Below, piece after piece: positions 23,615-34,655 of a stretch of 64,000 nt of DNA. A program made the translations under genes and the position numbers. The stretch covers positions 31,229 through 95,228 of the forward strand of contig JBAKBP010007955.1 in NCBI GenBank assembly GCA_037953745.1, read 5' to 3'. The DNA comes from Lithodes maja (taxonomy: Eukaryota > Arthropoda > Malacostraca > Decapoda > Lithodidae). Every line of letters starts with the position of its first letter. Positions within the stretch are counted from its first letter, which is position 1. The notes beneath the pieces were generated by a model. It was given only the letters and a program-made list of their open reading frames with translations, made no database searches and was not told the origin of the DNA.

Positions 23615-24164
23615 AGAGGTTTTTGCCACCATGCTTCAGAACTCATCAGGCAAAGCGACCTCTCATATCCCTTGCAACTATCCATATTCTTCCGACTGAT
23701 GTGAACTTTCTCTACTCTCTGAACAGCCTACCTTCTTCTCTTCTCGTCCCTGTTTATAACCTCAATGACCCCTTTGGTGCAGATTTAGTCAGCCAAAGTA
23801 TTATCGCTTGAGTTCTCACGAGATAAGTGCCTGTTAGATAGCCTATTTTTGGAAGGGTTAACTAGAATAGGATTGATTGATGTTTGTTGCACTCGTATAT
23901 GTATTTCCCTGTGTACTATTATTCATGTTCCTGTTTTCTGCTGGTTTAGGTAATGCTAGACTGGGATAGGGTTCCTCGAGTTGTGATTTCCTATGAGTGC
24001 TAGGTTGGTTGAACCAGCACAATTGCAACGGAGACGTGGGAAGCCTAGGGGGTCTTTTTGATTGTGTACCGTGGGAGTTTAGCACTGTGTTGCGAGTGAG
24101 GGCTTTTGCCTGTGCCACCCAACACTGTGCTATCTCATTTGCTTGACTTTGAGAGGATCGCCAG

Positions 24165-24197
24165 GAGAGAACCAGATACTAGTGATCTGGATCTCTC
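24165..24197 (+). other. Conserved LTR hairpin
   Basis: Left arm GAGAGAACCAGATAC and right arm GTGATCTGGATCTCTC pair at about 13 of 16 positions around ACTAGT. The same dyad is present in the other family-1 LTRs (for example 30435-30467, and in complement near 1023-1056 and 8731-8763). Downstream of the TATA box, it would lie in the transcript leader. Confidence 0.55.
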
Positions 24198-25022
24198 AAG
24201 AGAGCATCCCGTCAATTAACGTAATTTGGCCGCACAGTCTTAAGGACCTCGCTAGGCTACGAGCCGCTTGCTCAGCCATTGTCTCTTTAACCTTAGATAT
24301 CCCAGCTAGACTTTGCTCGACCAGCAGATACAGCATAGTATTGAAGCTTCTCCTTATGTATATTATTGTTTAAGCACTATTGATTTCATGTGTGGCACGC
24401 TTAGCTACTTCAGAGATTAGTGGCCCACGAGCACAATCTTAGTAGGCTATTGCCAGTGCATTGTCGGAGTACTTCTTCTTAATGTTTGCCATATCCTATT
24501 GCTTATTCTTATAATTCTTCTTATGTCAATTTAAAGCCTTTAATTACCAGTGAGTTATTCATTAAATTGCTGTTCAAAATCCGATACTTACTTCTTATGA
24601 GTATTCGAGAAGCATCTAACTTATCAGAAGATTCCTTGCTTGATGCTCGAGGACTATTGTTTAACGTAACGTAATAGTGCCGATCCGAAGTAGAGGGTGG
24701 AGGACTTCTTAAGTTCTTAGTTCAAGGGTGGATTACTTCGGCTTCGGCCAACACTATTCTTTAGTGTTGTAGTACTTTCTTCTTTGTTTGATTGTTGACC
24801 AGACTAGATAACTCCCGTCTTGCTATTAGTCTGTTGTGTGAAACGCTAGTACCGAGTTCTTGTATACCCCGTTATAGCAGATAGAACTCTGGAGGGTAGT
24901 GGCGTTTTTTGTTCGGCTGGCAGTACTCTGGGGTTGGGATCGTGTGTTTCCGTTGTGGCAGCGAGCCATACTCGAGTCCTGTGTAAGAGCCCTAGTGTAC
25001 CCGAGTGCCCGGTCGTAACAAA

Positions 25023-25039
25023 TGGCGACCTTGCTTAGG
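25023..25039 (+). promoter_or_regulatory. Primer-binding site of element B
   Basis: TGGCGACCTTGCTTAGG begins two bases after the LTR end. Identical to the site in element A. Confidence 0.75.
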
Positions 25040-25238
25040 ATTTTGTGAACAGTATAATTTTTTTTTGCAGAGTTGTACAACATTTGTTTGTTGGTACTTT
25101 AGCGTACATATTGAAGAATATTTTTTTTTTGTAAGGCAATTAGGAGAGCATTTAAGAGACTCCAGTTAATTTAGTAATTAGTGCTTACATAAGGGAGTTT
25201 AACACTTTTGTCTCGAGAATTTTTTGGTGAACTTCAGT

Positions 25239-28200
25239 ATGTCGGGCCCTAGTATTGACGAGGAGCGAGAGATGCTAAGTGAGGAGGTGCCGTTAGTAAC
25301 TAGTGAGGAGGATGCTAGACTTTTTGTGAGTAAGCAGTACCACGTGACGGAGGAGAGGCTGACTGGGGTGAATGTTTATGGCTTGCACCTGATAGCCAAG
25401 GTTTTGGGCAAATCCAATGTAGTAGGGATGTCCAAGGGGGAGCTGATTTCCTGGGTGTTGCGTGGGCGACATGGGGTTTCGGAGGAGAGGGCGTTTGGGG
25501 GGGTTCCTCCCCAGATCCCCTCTCACTCGACTCCCACAGTGCCGTCCACTCAGTTGCCGGAGGTTAGCACTCTCCCACAGAGGGATGAGCATTGGAAGAT
25601 TGGAGTGCCCTCGGGCGGTGCGTATGGTGGTTCCCCAGTTCTTGCCCCCCCTCCTTCAGTAGTGGCAGCTCCCTCTTCCGGCCTGTCTCCTGAGATGATA
25701 TTTAGACTTGAGCTTGCTAAAATTGAGTCTAGGAAGTATGAGATTGAGGCTGAGACTAGGAAGCATGAGATTGAGGTTAGGAGGCAGGAGGATGAGACCA
25801 GGAGGCATGAGGCTGAGGTTAGGAGGCACGAGGCTGAGCTTAGGTACGACTCAGAGAAATATTGTGCTCAAATAGATTTAGATAAGACTCGTGCAGAGTC
25901 GACAGGGATTCGGATGGGCCGTGAGGGCCAAGTAAGAGAACAGTCCTTGTCCCACTTAGTCAAGTTGGTGCCGGCATTTAGTGAAACTGAAGTCACAGAA
26001 TTTTTTAATCGTTTTGAGAAGAAGTGTAGGGAGCATAATTGGCCTGAAGAGAAGTGGGCAGCTCTAGTCTCCTCAAGACTTACGGGTAAGGGTCTGAAGG
26101 CTTATGATGCACTGCCTTTAGAGTCTTGCATTGACTACCCAGAATTGAAGAGAGCTGTCCTACGGGCATACGAGTTGCAACCAGAAACATATCGATTGAA
26201 GTTTCGGGGTGTTACAAAGACTAGGGAGGCGACCTTTCTTGAACATGCCCGGGACTTAAAAGATGCACTTGCTAACTGGACACGTTCTGAGAAAGCTGAG
26301 ACGGCCGAACAGTTGACTGAGCTGTTTCTGCTCGAGCAGTTTTATAAGTGTACTGGTGCAGATATGACTTTAACTATTAAAGAAAAGAACCCTAAAACTC
26401 TACAGGAGGCAGCTGAGATGGCTGACCTCCGGCTATCATTAATTCGTGGGTGCGGGTCTGCCCAGCGTAGTGAGGCAGGTAACAAGGGGCGTGACACCCC
26501 ACCCCCCCGAGTTAGTGATATACATTATGCAAACAAGTACAAGAGCTATGATACCAAGACTGACCACAAGACTAACACCGTCCCATTTAAGAAGGGGCCG
26601 GGCCCTTCCCAGTACCAAGGGAAGCCCAGAGGGGAGTTGGAGTGTTATCTTTGTCATGAAAAGGGGCACTTTGCAAGAGTCTGTCCTAGCAAACCACCTA
26701 CAGCAGCTGTGTCTTTGGCCTGCAACATTGGTGTGTCTCCGAAGTCTTCTGAGTTTGCCCGGGGCAGTTCGTCAGAGGCTGAGGCACAGCCAATGCAGAA
26801 ACACCTGAGAGGCTCGAACCCTGCTCAGGATGTTTTTTGCGACCATAGAGGACGGGGTTGCGTGATGTGGGCGGGGCGCAAGCATGGAGTAGAGGTCTTG
26901 CGTGATACAGGTGCTTCCCAGACTCTGATGAACAATTTGACTGGCTACCCTATAAATGCGGCTCGGGTGGTAGTGGTGCAGGGTATTAATGCAACTCGGT
27001 CATACCCGCTGGTGCGGTTGGAGTTGGAGGTGGATGGTGTGGCACGTGAATTGGATGTTGGGATTGTGGAGAAACTGCCAGTGGAGGGCGTCGACCTTCT
27101 TCTCGGCAACGACTTTGCAATGCCCGCTTCTGAGGTTCTACCCTTAGTCGTTGCCGAGAGGCCGGCCGACGTGAGTGGGGGAGAACAAGAGTGTGTCGAG
27201 CGGTGCCAGGCACAACCCATGGCGTGTGCTGTCACCCGAGCTCGGGCAGCTAAAGTGTCACAGCCTAGTCCTCCGTCTTCAGACCAGCAGAGGAACGATC
27301 AACAGGAGGAGGCTAAAGCTGGAGTTGGTTTTAAGAGTTTTGACTCGGCGGCTCTCCTGGTTGATTCAGTATTAGCACCTATGTTAGAGTCTGGAGAGGC
27401 CCCAGGACCTGTCACAGCTAGTGAGGAGGTAGGGCCGGAAGAGACTCAGAGGCAGCAACGTTACACACAGAGAGAAAAAAGGGTTGCTCAGTTGGAGGAT
27501 CCGGAAGTTCAGAAGTGTGGTAATGGTGCTGTCGAGATTAAACACGAGGACGGGGAAGCATGTCATGTGAACCTGGTGGAGGAGTTTGTGAGGCAACCAC
27601 CTGCGCAGCCTACTGTCCCTGCGTTGGTCTGCCGCGGCCAAGGTGGAGAAGGAGAGGGGGGCAGTAGGGCACAGGTGGAGGAGAGTAGGGATTGTCATGT
27701 CTCGGCGAAGCAGTGGGCGGGGGACACGAGTCTGGTGGCTGTGGAAGTGCTAGAGCACCTGCCTGAGCAGCAGTGTGCAGCACTCCAGCACCAGCTCGGT
27801 TCATACCCCACTGGTCGTGCCGAGCCCCTGAGTCTCACAACTCGGGCGGTGCGAGATGTTCCGCAGGCAGGTCATGTGACTGTTAAAAGACCGTTAGCCT
27901 CGTTGTTTCGGTGGTTTAAGGTGGGCGACGAGGCCTTGGCATGGTTGCCAGGTCAGGGTCGACCCATGGCTGCCAAGGGTGGTGGTCAAAAGGAGGACAT
28001 TGAGCAGATTGGTAAGGTCGGCTGTGGTATCGCAGTGCCCGGTCGTCGCATAGCCTCCCAATGCTGCTCTAGTCTAATGCAACAGCCCTACCATAGACCG
28101 ACTGTATCTGGCCATGTCGCTGAAAGCGGTGATGCTGCGCAGGCAGATGTCGTCACAAGGAATGCGGGGGTGCGCATGTACGGTATCGGCGGGGAAGCCT

Positions 28201-28958
28201 TAGCAATAATGAACTGTGGGAGTGACTGCACGGGTGGTACTGATTGTCCCTCTCATGACCTGGCTGTTCTAGGGACGAAGGTGGAGAAGGAGGGAGACTA
28301 CAGGTTAGAAGCTGCGGTCTCGGCTGGGTTGTGGGAGGGCACAAGGCATGTTGTTCGTGGAGACAGTGCAAGGCAGTTATTTACTAGGCTATGGCAGTAC
28401 TTTCGCATGTTTGTTGCTTCTCCAGGCCTGAGGTACGGGGTAGAATCCGACATGCAGGCTGGAGATAGTGCAAGGCTCAGTTTAATTCCCTGCCGTATAA
28501 ATCCTGCTCGACAGCCTATGGTGCAAGCAGAGCTGGATTACGTGTGGACGAAGGATCTGAGGGATAAGGAATGTCGTGAGTGGTCGTTGCTTGTAACTTT
28601 GTCCGAGCGTGCTAAAGAGGTATGTGGTTTTGTTGTGGACGGGAGTACCTACCAGTGCAATGTTGTGCCTGACGGACTTAAGAATGCACCAGCAACGTGT
28701 CAGAGCCTGATGAATGAAAGTGAAAAGGACGATGATGCGCTGGGGCATTTCGAGATCTATGTTCCAGCCTATGGTCCGGTCGGTGTAGTTTACCCAGATC
28801 ATTACCCTCTCAAGATCTTGGACCCGTTTCACAATCGGAATATGAGGCTGACCAGGTGGTCACTAAGGTTATTGGTATATAACCTGGACATAAGCCATAT
28901 TGCCGGTTGTGACAACGAGGTTGCATGTGGTCATTCAGGGGTATATGATCCTGGGTAA
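25239..28958 (+). CDS. Element B gag-protease-remnant pol fusion ORF
   Basis: A continuous ORF of about 1240 codons from the ATG at 25239 (the frame is open 5 codons further up). Gag with the charged repeat region occupies the first ~380 residues, the CCHC knuckle (CYLCHEKGHFARVC) lies near 473 and the protease (LRDTGASQTLM) near 561. Integrase is absent: near 27556 the frame passes straight to CHVNLVEEFV, which normally follows the GPY module. From about 27810 to 28590 come poorly conserved pieces resembling another gypsy lineage (FKVGDEALAWLPGQGRP, SPGLRYG, PCRINPARQ). RT is then reduced to SERAKEVCGFVVDG...GLKNAPATC without YLDD, and RNase H to GHFEIYVPAYGPV onward. Every junction is in frame. 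It cannot supply RT or integrase, but gag and protease look intact. Confidence 0.8.
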   Translation: MSGPSIDEEREMLSEEVPLVTSEEDARLFVSKQYHVTEERLTGVNVYGLHLIAKVLGKSNVVGMSKGELISWVLRGRHGVSEERAFGGVPPQIPSHSTPTVPSTQLPEVSTLPQRDEHWKIGVPSGGAYGGSPVLAPPPSVVAAPSSGLSPEMIFRLELAKIESRKYEIEAETRKHEIEVRRQEDETRRHEAEVRRHEAELRYDSEKYCAQIDLDKTRAESTGIRMGREGQVREQSLSHLVKLVPAFSETEVTEFFNRFEKKCREHNWPEEKWAALVSSRLTGKGLKAYDALPLESCIDYPELKRAVLRAYELQPETYRLKFRGVTKTREATFLEHARDLKDALANWTRSEKAETAEQLTELFLLEQFYKCTGADMTLTIKEKNPKTLQEAAEMADLRLSLIRGCGSAQRSEAGNKGRDTPPPRVSDIHYANKYKSYDTKTDHKTNTVPFKKGPGPSQYQGKPRGELECYLCHEKGHFARVCPSKPPTAAVSLACNIGVSPKSSEFARGSSSEAEAQPMQKHLRGSNPAQDVFCDHRGRGCVMWAGRKHGVEVLRDTGASQTLMNNLTGYPINAARVVVVQGINATRSYPLVRLELEVDGVARELDVGIVEKLPVEGVDLLLGNDFAMPASEVLPLVVAERPADVSGGEQECVERCQAQPMACAVTRARAAKVSQPSPPSSDQQRNDQQEEAKAGVGFKSFDSAALLVDSVLAPMLESGEAPGPVTASEEVGPEETQRQQRYTQREKRVAQLEDPEVQKCGNGAVEIKHEDGEACHVNLVEEFVRQPPAQPTVPALVCRGQGGEGEGGSRAQVEESRDCHVSAKQWAGDTSLVAVEVLEHLPEQQCAALQHQLGSYPTGRAEPLSLTTRAVRDVPQAGHVTVKRPLASLFRWFKVGDEALAWLPGQGRPMAAKGGGQKEDIEQIGKVGCGIAVPGRRIASQCCSSLMQQPYHRPTVSGHVAESGDAAQADVVTRNAGVRMYGIGGEALAIMNCGSDCTGGTDCPSHDLAVLGTKVEKEGDYRLEAAVSAGLWEGTRHVVRGDSARQLFTRLWQYFRMFVASPGLRYGVESDMQAGDSARLSLIPCRINPARQPMVQAELDYVWTKDLRDKECREWSLLVTLSERAKEVCGFVVDGSTYQCNVVPDGLKNAPATCQSLMNESEKDDDALGHFEIYVPAYGPVGVVYPDHYPLKILDPFHNRNMRLTRWSLRLLVYNLDISHIAGCDNEVACGHSGVYDPG

Positions 28959-29431
28959 ATTGACACACGGGTAGCCTCCTGCTTTGGTTTGAGTAGTATT
29001 TTGCGCTTGGTGCTTGTTGGCTCGCGGTTGTAGCCCAGCGTATTGGGTCGTAAAGCAGGATTGTTGAGCGTTTGGTATAGAAGAAAATAGGCTGCCCTTA
29101 TAGTGCAGCCGGAAAAAAACATATTAAAATATAAAAATCATATAAAAACTCTTTCTTTTTGATGAAGATAATTGTATAAGTTTGTCATAGCCTATAAGGT
29201 TTGAGTAGTCCACGAACTATCAAACGGCTGAGCTGCTGTAAGCTCGCTCTGGGAGCATGATATTGTGTCTTTTACTATTGTTGGGAGGAGTTATGAAATG
29301 TGAATTTTTTTTTATAAGATGTGTTTTAGTGATAAACTCAGCGTTGTTTTAGTGCCATGCGGTCGCTGGGTGTGAGGGGTTTGATGGGGTTCTGTATATC
29401 AGATTTTAGCTCAGGGTTGAGCAAGTAAAAT

Positions 29432-29442
29432 CTTGGGGGAGG
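29432..29442 (+). promoter_or_regulatory. Polypurine tract of element B
   Basis: CTTGGGGGAGG immediately before the 3' LTR, as in A. Confidence 0.7.
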
Positions 29443-31289
29443 TGTGACGCATGTCGAGTATGAGCATGCTGTACAGAACGCCCAGTCAGGCCCCACTCTC
29501 GCTAGGATCGTCAGGGCAGGAACTTTGGCTGTAGTCTGTGTAGAGTTTCCTAACTCAGTTTATGTGAACCCGTTGTACTATAAGTATTATCATTATGTAT
29601 TTTGTTTTCTTCTAAGTCAACGAGTTCTATTTTATATCATTAGATATAAGTATTGTGTGTGGGACTTGTATGTAATGATGAGAGGAGAGAGTTATGTAAC
29701 GTGGCGGGGGATCAGTGAGTCCGCCACGCGGGCCGGTAGGCCTAATTCCCTCCTCCCTTCCTCCCTTTCAGCGCGTGGGAAGTTCTTTGTCAATCCCAGA
29801 TTGAGAGAATATGACGTCATGATTGCCAGTGGGCGGTCCTTAAGTAGTTTGAGATATGCCGCTAGAGGGCCGAGTATAAAAAGAGAGGTTTTTGCCACCA
29901 TGCTTCAGAACTCATCAGGCAAAGCGACCTCTCATATCCCTTGCAACTATCGATATTCTTCCGACTGATGTGAACTTTCTCTACTCTCTGAACAGCCTAC
30001 CTTCTTCTCTTCTCGTCCCTGTTTATAACCTCAATGACCCCTTTGGTGCAGATTTAGTCAGCCAAAGTATTATCGCTTGAGTTCTCACGAGATAAGTGCC
30101 TGTTAGATAGCCTATTTTTGGAAGGGTTAACTAGAATAGGATTGATTGATGTTTGTTGCACTCGTATATGCATTTCCCTGTGTGCGATTATTCATGTTCC
30201 TGTTTTCTGCTGGTTTAGGCAATGCTAGACTGGGATAGGGTTTCTGAGTTGTGATTTCCTATGAGTACTAGGTTGCGGTTGAACCAGTACAATTGCAACG
30301 GAGACGTGGAACGCCTAGGTGGTCTTTCTGACTGTGTACCGTGGGAGTTTAGCACTGTGTTGCGAGTGAGGGCTTTTGCCTGTGCCACCCAACACTGTGC
30401 TATCTCATTTGCTTGACTTTGAGAGGATCGCCAGGAGAGAACCAGATACTAGTGATCTGGATCTCTCAAGAGAGCATCCCGTCAATTACCGTAATTTGGC
30501 CGCACAGTCTTAAGGACCTCGCTAGGCTACGAGCCGCTTGCTCAGCCATTGTCTCTTAACCTTAGATATCCCAGCTAGACTTTGCTCGACCAGCAGATAC
30601 AGCATAGTATTGAAGCTTCTCCTTATGTATATTATTGTTTAAGCACTATTGATTTCATGTGTGGCACGCTTAGCTACTTCAGAGATTAGTGGCCCACGAG
30701 CACAATCTTAGTAGGCTATTGCCAGTGCATTGTCGGAGTACTTCTTCTTAATGTTTGCCATATCCTATTGCTTATTCTTATAATTCTTCTTATGTCAATT
30801 TAAAGCCTTTAATTACCAGTGAGTTATTCATTAAATTGCTGTTCAAAATGCGATACTTACTTCTTACGAGTATTCGAGAAGCATCTAACTTATCAGAAGA
30901 TTCCTTGCTTGATGCTCGAGGACTATTGTTTAACGTAACGTAATAGTGCCGATCCGAAGTAGAGGGTGGAGGACTTCTTAAGTTCTTAGTTCAAGGGTGG
31001 ATTACTTCGGCTTCGGCCAACACTATTCTTTAGTGTTGTAGTACTTTCTTCTTTGTTTGATTGTTGACCAGACTAGATAACTCCCGTCTTGTTATTAGTC
31101 TGTTGTGTGAAACGCTAGTACCGAGTTCTTGTATACCCCGTTATAGCAGATAGAACTCTGGAGGGTAGTGGCGTTTTTTGTTCGGCTGGCAGTACTCTGG
31201 GGTTGGGATCGTGTGTTTCCGTTGTGGCAGCGAGCCATACTCGAGTCCTGTGTAAGAGCCCTAGTGTACCCGAGTGCCCGGTCGTAACA
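29443..31289 (+). repeat. 3' LTR of element B
   Basis: Direct repeat of 23174-25020. In the patch corresponding to 23885-24070 it matches the LTRs of element A instead of its own partner. TATA-like box at 29875-29883. Satellite monomers start one base after its end. Confidence 0.92.
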
Positions 31290-32571
31290 AGACACGAAAC
31301 GGGATTTAGAGCCCCTATAACTAGGCTATCTACACGAGACGTAGACATAATTATAACGGAGCTATAATCACCCTAAAAACTAGGCTAGTCAAGATTGAAT
31401 TGACAAACTAATATTTTCTCAAAAAAATATTTTCTGAGAGTGTACACTAAAGTGAATTGGTCTTGTATGGTGGAGACACGAAACGGGACTTAGAGCCCCT
31501 ATAACTAGGCTATTTATACGAGACGTAGACATATAACGGAGCTAAAATCCCCCTAAAAACTAGGCTAGTTAAGATTGAATTGACAAAATAATATTTTCTC
31601 AAAATAATATTTTCTGAGATTGTACACTAAAGTGAATTGGTCTTGTATAGTGGAGACACGAAACGGGATTTAGAGCCCCTATAACTAGGCTATCTACACG
31701 AGACGTAGACATATAACGGAGCTAAATCACCCTAAAACTAGGCTAGTTAAGATTGAATTGACAAACTAATATTTTCTCAAAAAAATATTTTCTGAGAGTG
31801 TACACTAAAGTGAATTGGTCTTGTATAGTGGAGACACGAAACGGGATTTAGAGCCCCTATAACTAGGCTATCTACATGAGATGTAGACATATAACGGAGC
31901 TAAAAATCCCCCTAAAAACTAGGCTAGTTAAGATTGAATTGACAAAATAATATCTTCTCAAAAAATATTTTCTGAGATTGTACACTTAAGTGAATTGGTC
32001 TTGTATAGTGGAGACACGAAACAGGATTTAGAGCCTCTATAACTAGGCTATCTACACGAGACGTAGACATATAATTGAGCTAAAATCACCCTAAAAACTA
32101 GGCTAGTTAAGATTGAATTGACAAAATAATATTTTCTCAAAATAATATTTTCTGAGATTGTACACTAAAGTGAATTGGTATTGTATAGTGGAGACACGAA
32201 ACGGGATTTAGAGCCCCTATAACTAGGCTATCTACACGAGACGTAGACATATAACGGAGCTAAAATCACCCTAAAAACTAGGCTAGTTAAGATTGAATTG
32301 ACAAACTAATATTTTCTCAAAAAAATATTTTCTGAGAGTGTACACTAAAGTGAATTGGTCTTGTATAGTGGAGACACGAAACGGGATTTAGAGCCTCTAT
32401 TACTTGGCTATCTACATGAGATGTAGACATATAGCAGAGCTAAAATAACCCTAAAACTAGGCTAGTTAAGATTGAATTGACAAAATAATATTTTCTCAAA
32501 AAATATTTTCTGAGATTGTACACTAAAGTGAATTGGTCTTGTATAGTGGAGACATGAAACGGGATTTAGAG
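31290..32571. repeat. ~180-bp tandem satellite
   Basis: Seven complete monomers and a partial one, each starting near gacacgaaacgggatttagagcc (31291, 31475, 31655, 31833, 32013, 32193, 32373, 32551), spacing 178-184 bp. Each monomer has an A/T-rich dyad (tattttctcaaaaaaatattttctgaga) and a ctacacgagacgtagac palindrome. Even- and odd-numbered monomers share some variants. Element C begins 20 bases into the last monomer. Confidence 0.93.
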
Positions 32572-34375
32572 TGTTACGGCTGGATCGGCAATACATATTC
32601 GGGATTCTTGATCGTAGGACAGAAATGGCTTATGTGACAACGACACGCTCGATTCCAGTCCCAAATACTATATGCTCCAGACAACAAAAGCACCAACGCC
32701 CTACAGAGTTATCGTCTATGGTAACGAGGTACCTTAACTCGGCGAAAGTGTACAACAGGGGTAGGCTATGAGGCTAAACTCCCTCAGACATTTATAGGTT
32801 ACGTTATGACTAAAGAAATGCAATACTCAAGAAACTACGTTAATATTAAGCCTCTAATAATGTAGAATAGAAGCAGGCTAAAGGTATGACAGTGAAATGC
32901 TAAATAACAAATGTACACGCCTACTTGAAAGCGCGTGCACTAGAATAACTGTCCCCTACTAACATGCACTAGCATGTAGCATACAAGATGTTCATGATCC
33001 AGTAGATACCTAATAATACACATGGAAGGAACATAAATAGTAGTCACTTATTGTAATAATGAATCTATACTTGGAATAACTAAAAGGTTGCAGGCAACAG
33101 TACTGCGCCGGTAGCATACTACCGCATAGGCTACTTCGCTTCTCTCACTCTGTCTCCCCTCTGAGTCTGTATGCGCCCTACGCAACAGAACTCCGGACAC
33201 AGCAGCAAAACGACAGTGCAGTTAATTGATACATGAAAGTATTAATAGTGTTGTCTTGTGTGTGAGTAATGTGTATTGTAAAGTGTTACATACATAAACT
33301 TAAAGAGAGCTGCAATGCATAGTAAAATAAAGATATAACCCACTCATCATCCCCATGTGTTCTAGCTAGCAGGCCAAGTCACAGGAACAACGAGTCCCAG
33401 CACCGAAAGCGAGAACCCAGGAAAAGACTGCAGAGAACACAAGGACAGATAAATTACGTTACTCTACTATACCGGCACTACGAGCGAGCTGTAGTCTCTG
33501 GTACTACACTCGCTCCTGGCTCGGTAGGCAAATCAAGGCTAAGTCCTCACCTCTCTACAGACAACTCCTGGGCATGGTCGGGCTCTTACACATGGCACTA
33601 GTCTAGTCACAAATTGGATGATGAGCTGGGCATATAACTCGTGAACATGTAGAACGTTCACCAACTATCCTCATCAAGAAGATCGCTGTTCACATTAACC
33701 CCTTAAATCTAATACATGTAAATATATGCTTGTCCTAAGAGTAATACGAGAGGTGAGTGCTGAAACTCCTTTAGGACCTCAAGGGAAGGGTATGCATTTA
33801 AATAGAGAGAAGAATGAAATGAGAGTAATGTCGTCAGAGAGAAAGAGTGCAACCGTGAGAAATTGGGAGAGAGGGCAAGGGATGTTAGAGTCTCAAAGGT
33901 TCTAGGCAACCTGGTCATAGAGCACACAGCGAGCCTCCAGGCAATGTGCTGTACGACAACATGGGCAGCCCAGACAGCATAGGCAGGCGGCAATGTACTA
34001 CCAACCCTGTCGCACCTAGCTATAAGCGCAGGGCTGCCAACCGGTCCATACGTCTGGCAACCACCCCCCCGGCAGCGTGGCGCACCGCTACCCTCTCGCT
34101 CTGAAGTCTAACTCACTCTCTCTCTCTGAATTCCTATCATCTCATCTATCAACTTCTCTATTGATACTACATATTAAATGGAAGGTCTCGACATGGCTTA
34201 AAACAAAACCCACCACTGGTTAGCAAATGACGAGACCTTTGCAGAGATACAAAGAACATAGTTATACGTTGTCACACTCAATATAAGCAGCCAGCATGGT
34301 ACACGGTCCGTGACGGTACAGTGGAGTACCAAGGAGTACAATCAGGTTACGTTGCTACGCACTGGGTGCGTCACA
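32572..34375 (-). repeat. 3' LTR of element C
   Basis: Direct repeat of 39999-41806. Plus direction begins TGTTACGGCTGG and ends GCGTCACA. The outer ~70 bases are the most different part of the pair, with small rearrangements of GGTAC units. Confidence 0.92.
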
Positions 34376-34386
34376 GCCCCCCCAAG
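34376..34386 (-). promoter_or_regulatory. Polypurine tract of element C
   Basis: The minus strand reads CTTGGGGGGGC directly before the 3' LTR. Confidence 0.65.
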
Positions 34387-34655
34387 ATTTTAGATAATCG
34401 ACCTTAGAAGCATTATCAAAATCTGACAGGCAACCAACCGACCTGCTACCCTTAGCTGCCACTAATTGCAAAAGGTGCACAACAACTGAAGTGTGAATTA
34501 TACATAAAACACAATATCGCATGCATCATGCTACAACAATAAAGACTTACAAAACTAAAACAAATTTTCTCGTTTATTTTATTGTTTTATAATCTTTTTG
34601 GACGGCGTTATGATAGCCTAATTTTACTCCTGCTCAACCCACACACCGTGCACGA

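Larger units (their letters stand above)
23174..25020 (+). repeat. 5' LTR of element B
   Basis: Begins TGTGACGC and ends CGTAACA. It matches the 3' LTR closely except over about 23885-24070, where roughly 15 differences cluster. TATA-like box at 23606-23614; imperfect hairpin at 24165-24197. Confidence 0.92.
23174..31289 (+). mobile_element. LTR retrotransposon B (family of A), internally rearranged
   Basis: Two 1847-bp LTRs, PBS at 25023 and PPT at 29432-29442, all matching element A in opposite orientation. The internal region is about 1.1 kb shorter than expected and encodes one ORF that keeps gag, knuckle and protease but not integrase or the RT core. Flanks do not match: element D ends at 23173 and a ~180-bp satellite begins at 31290. 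No target duplication is visible. Confidence 0.88.

Noticed and set aside
31095..31348. Small ORFs inside LTRs (also near 7836, 24826, 32571, 33709, 39980 and 41136)
   Set aside because: They recur in each LTR simply because LTRs are repeated. They have no known domain and differ by frame-breaking indels between copies.
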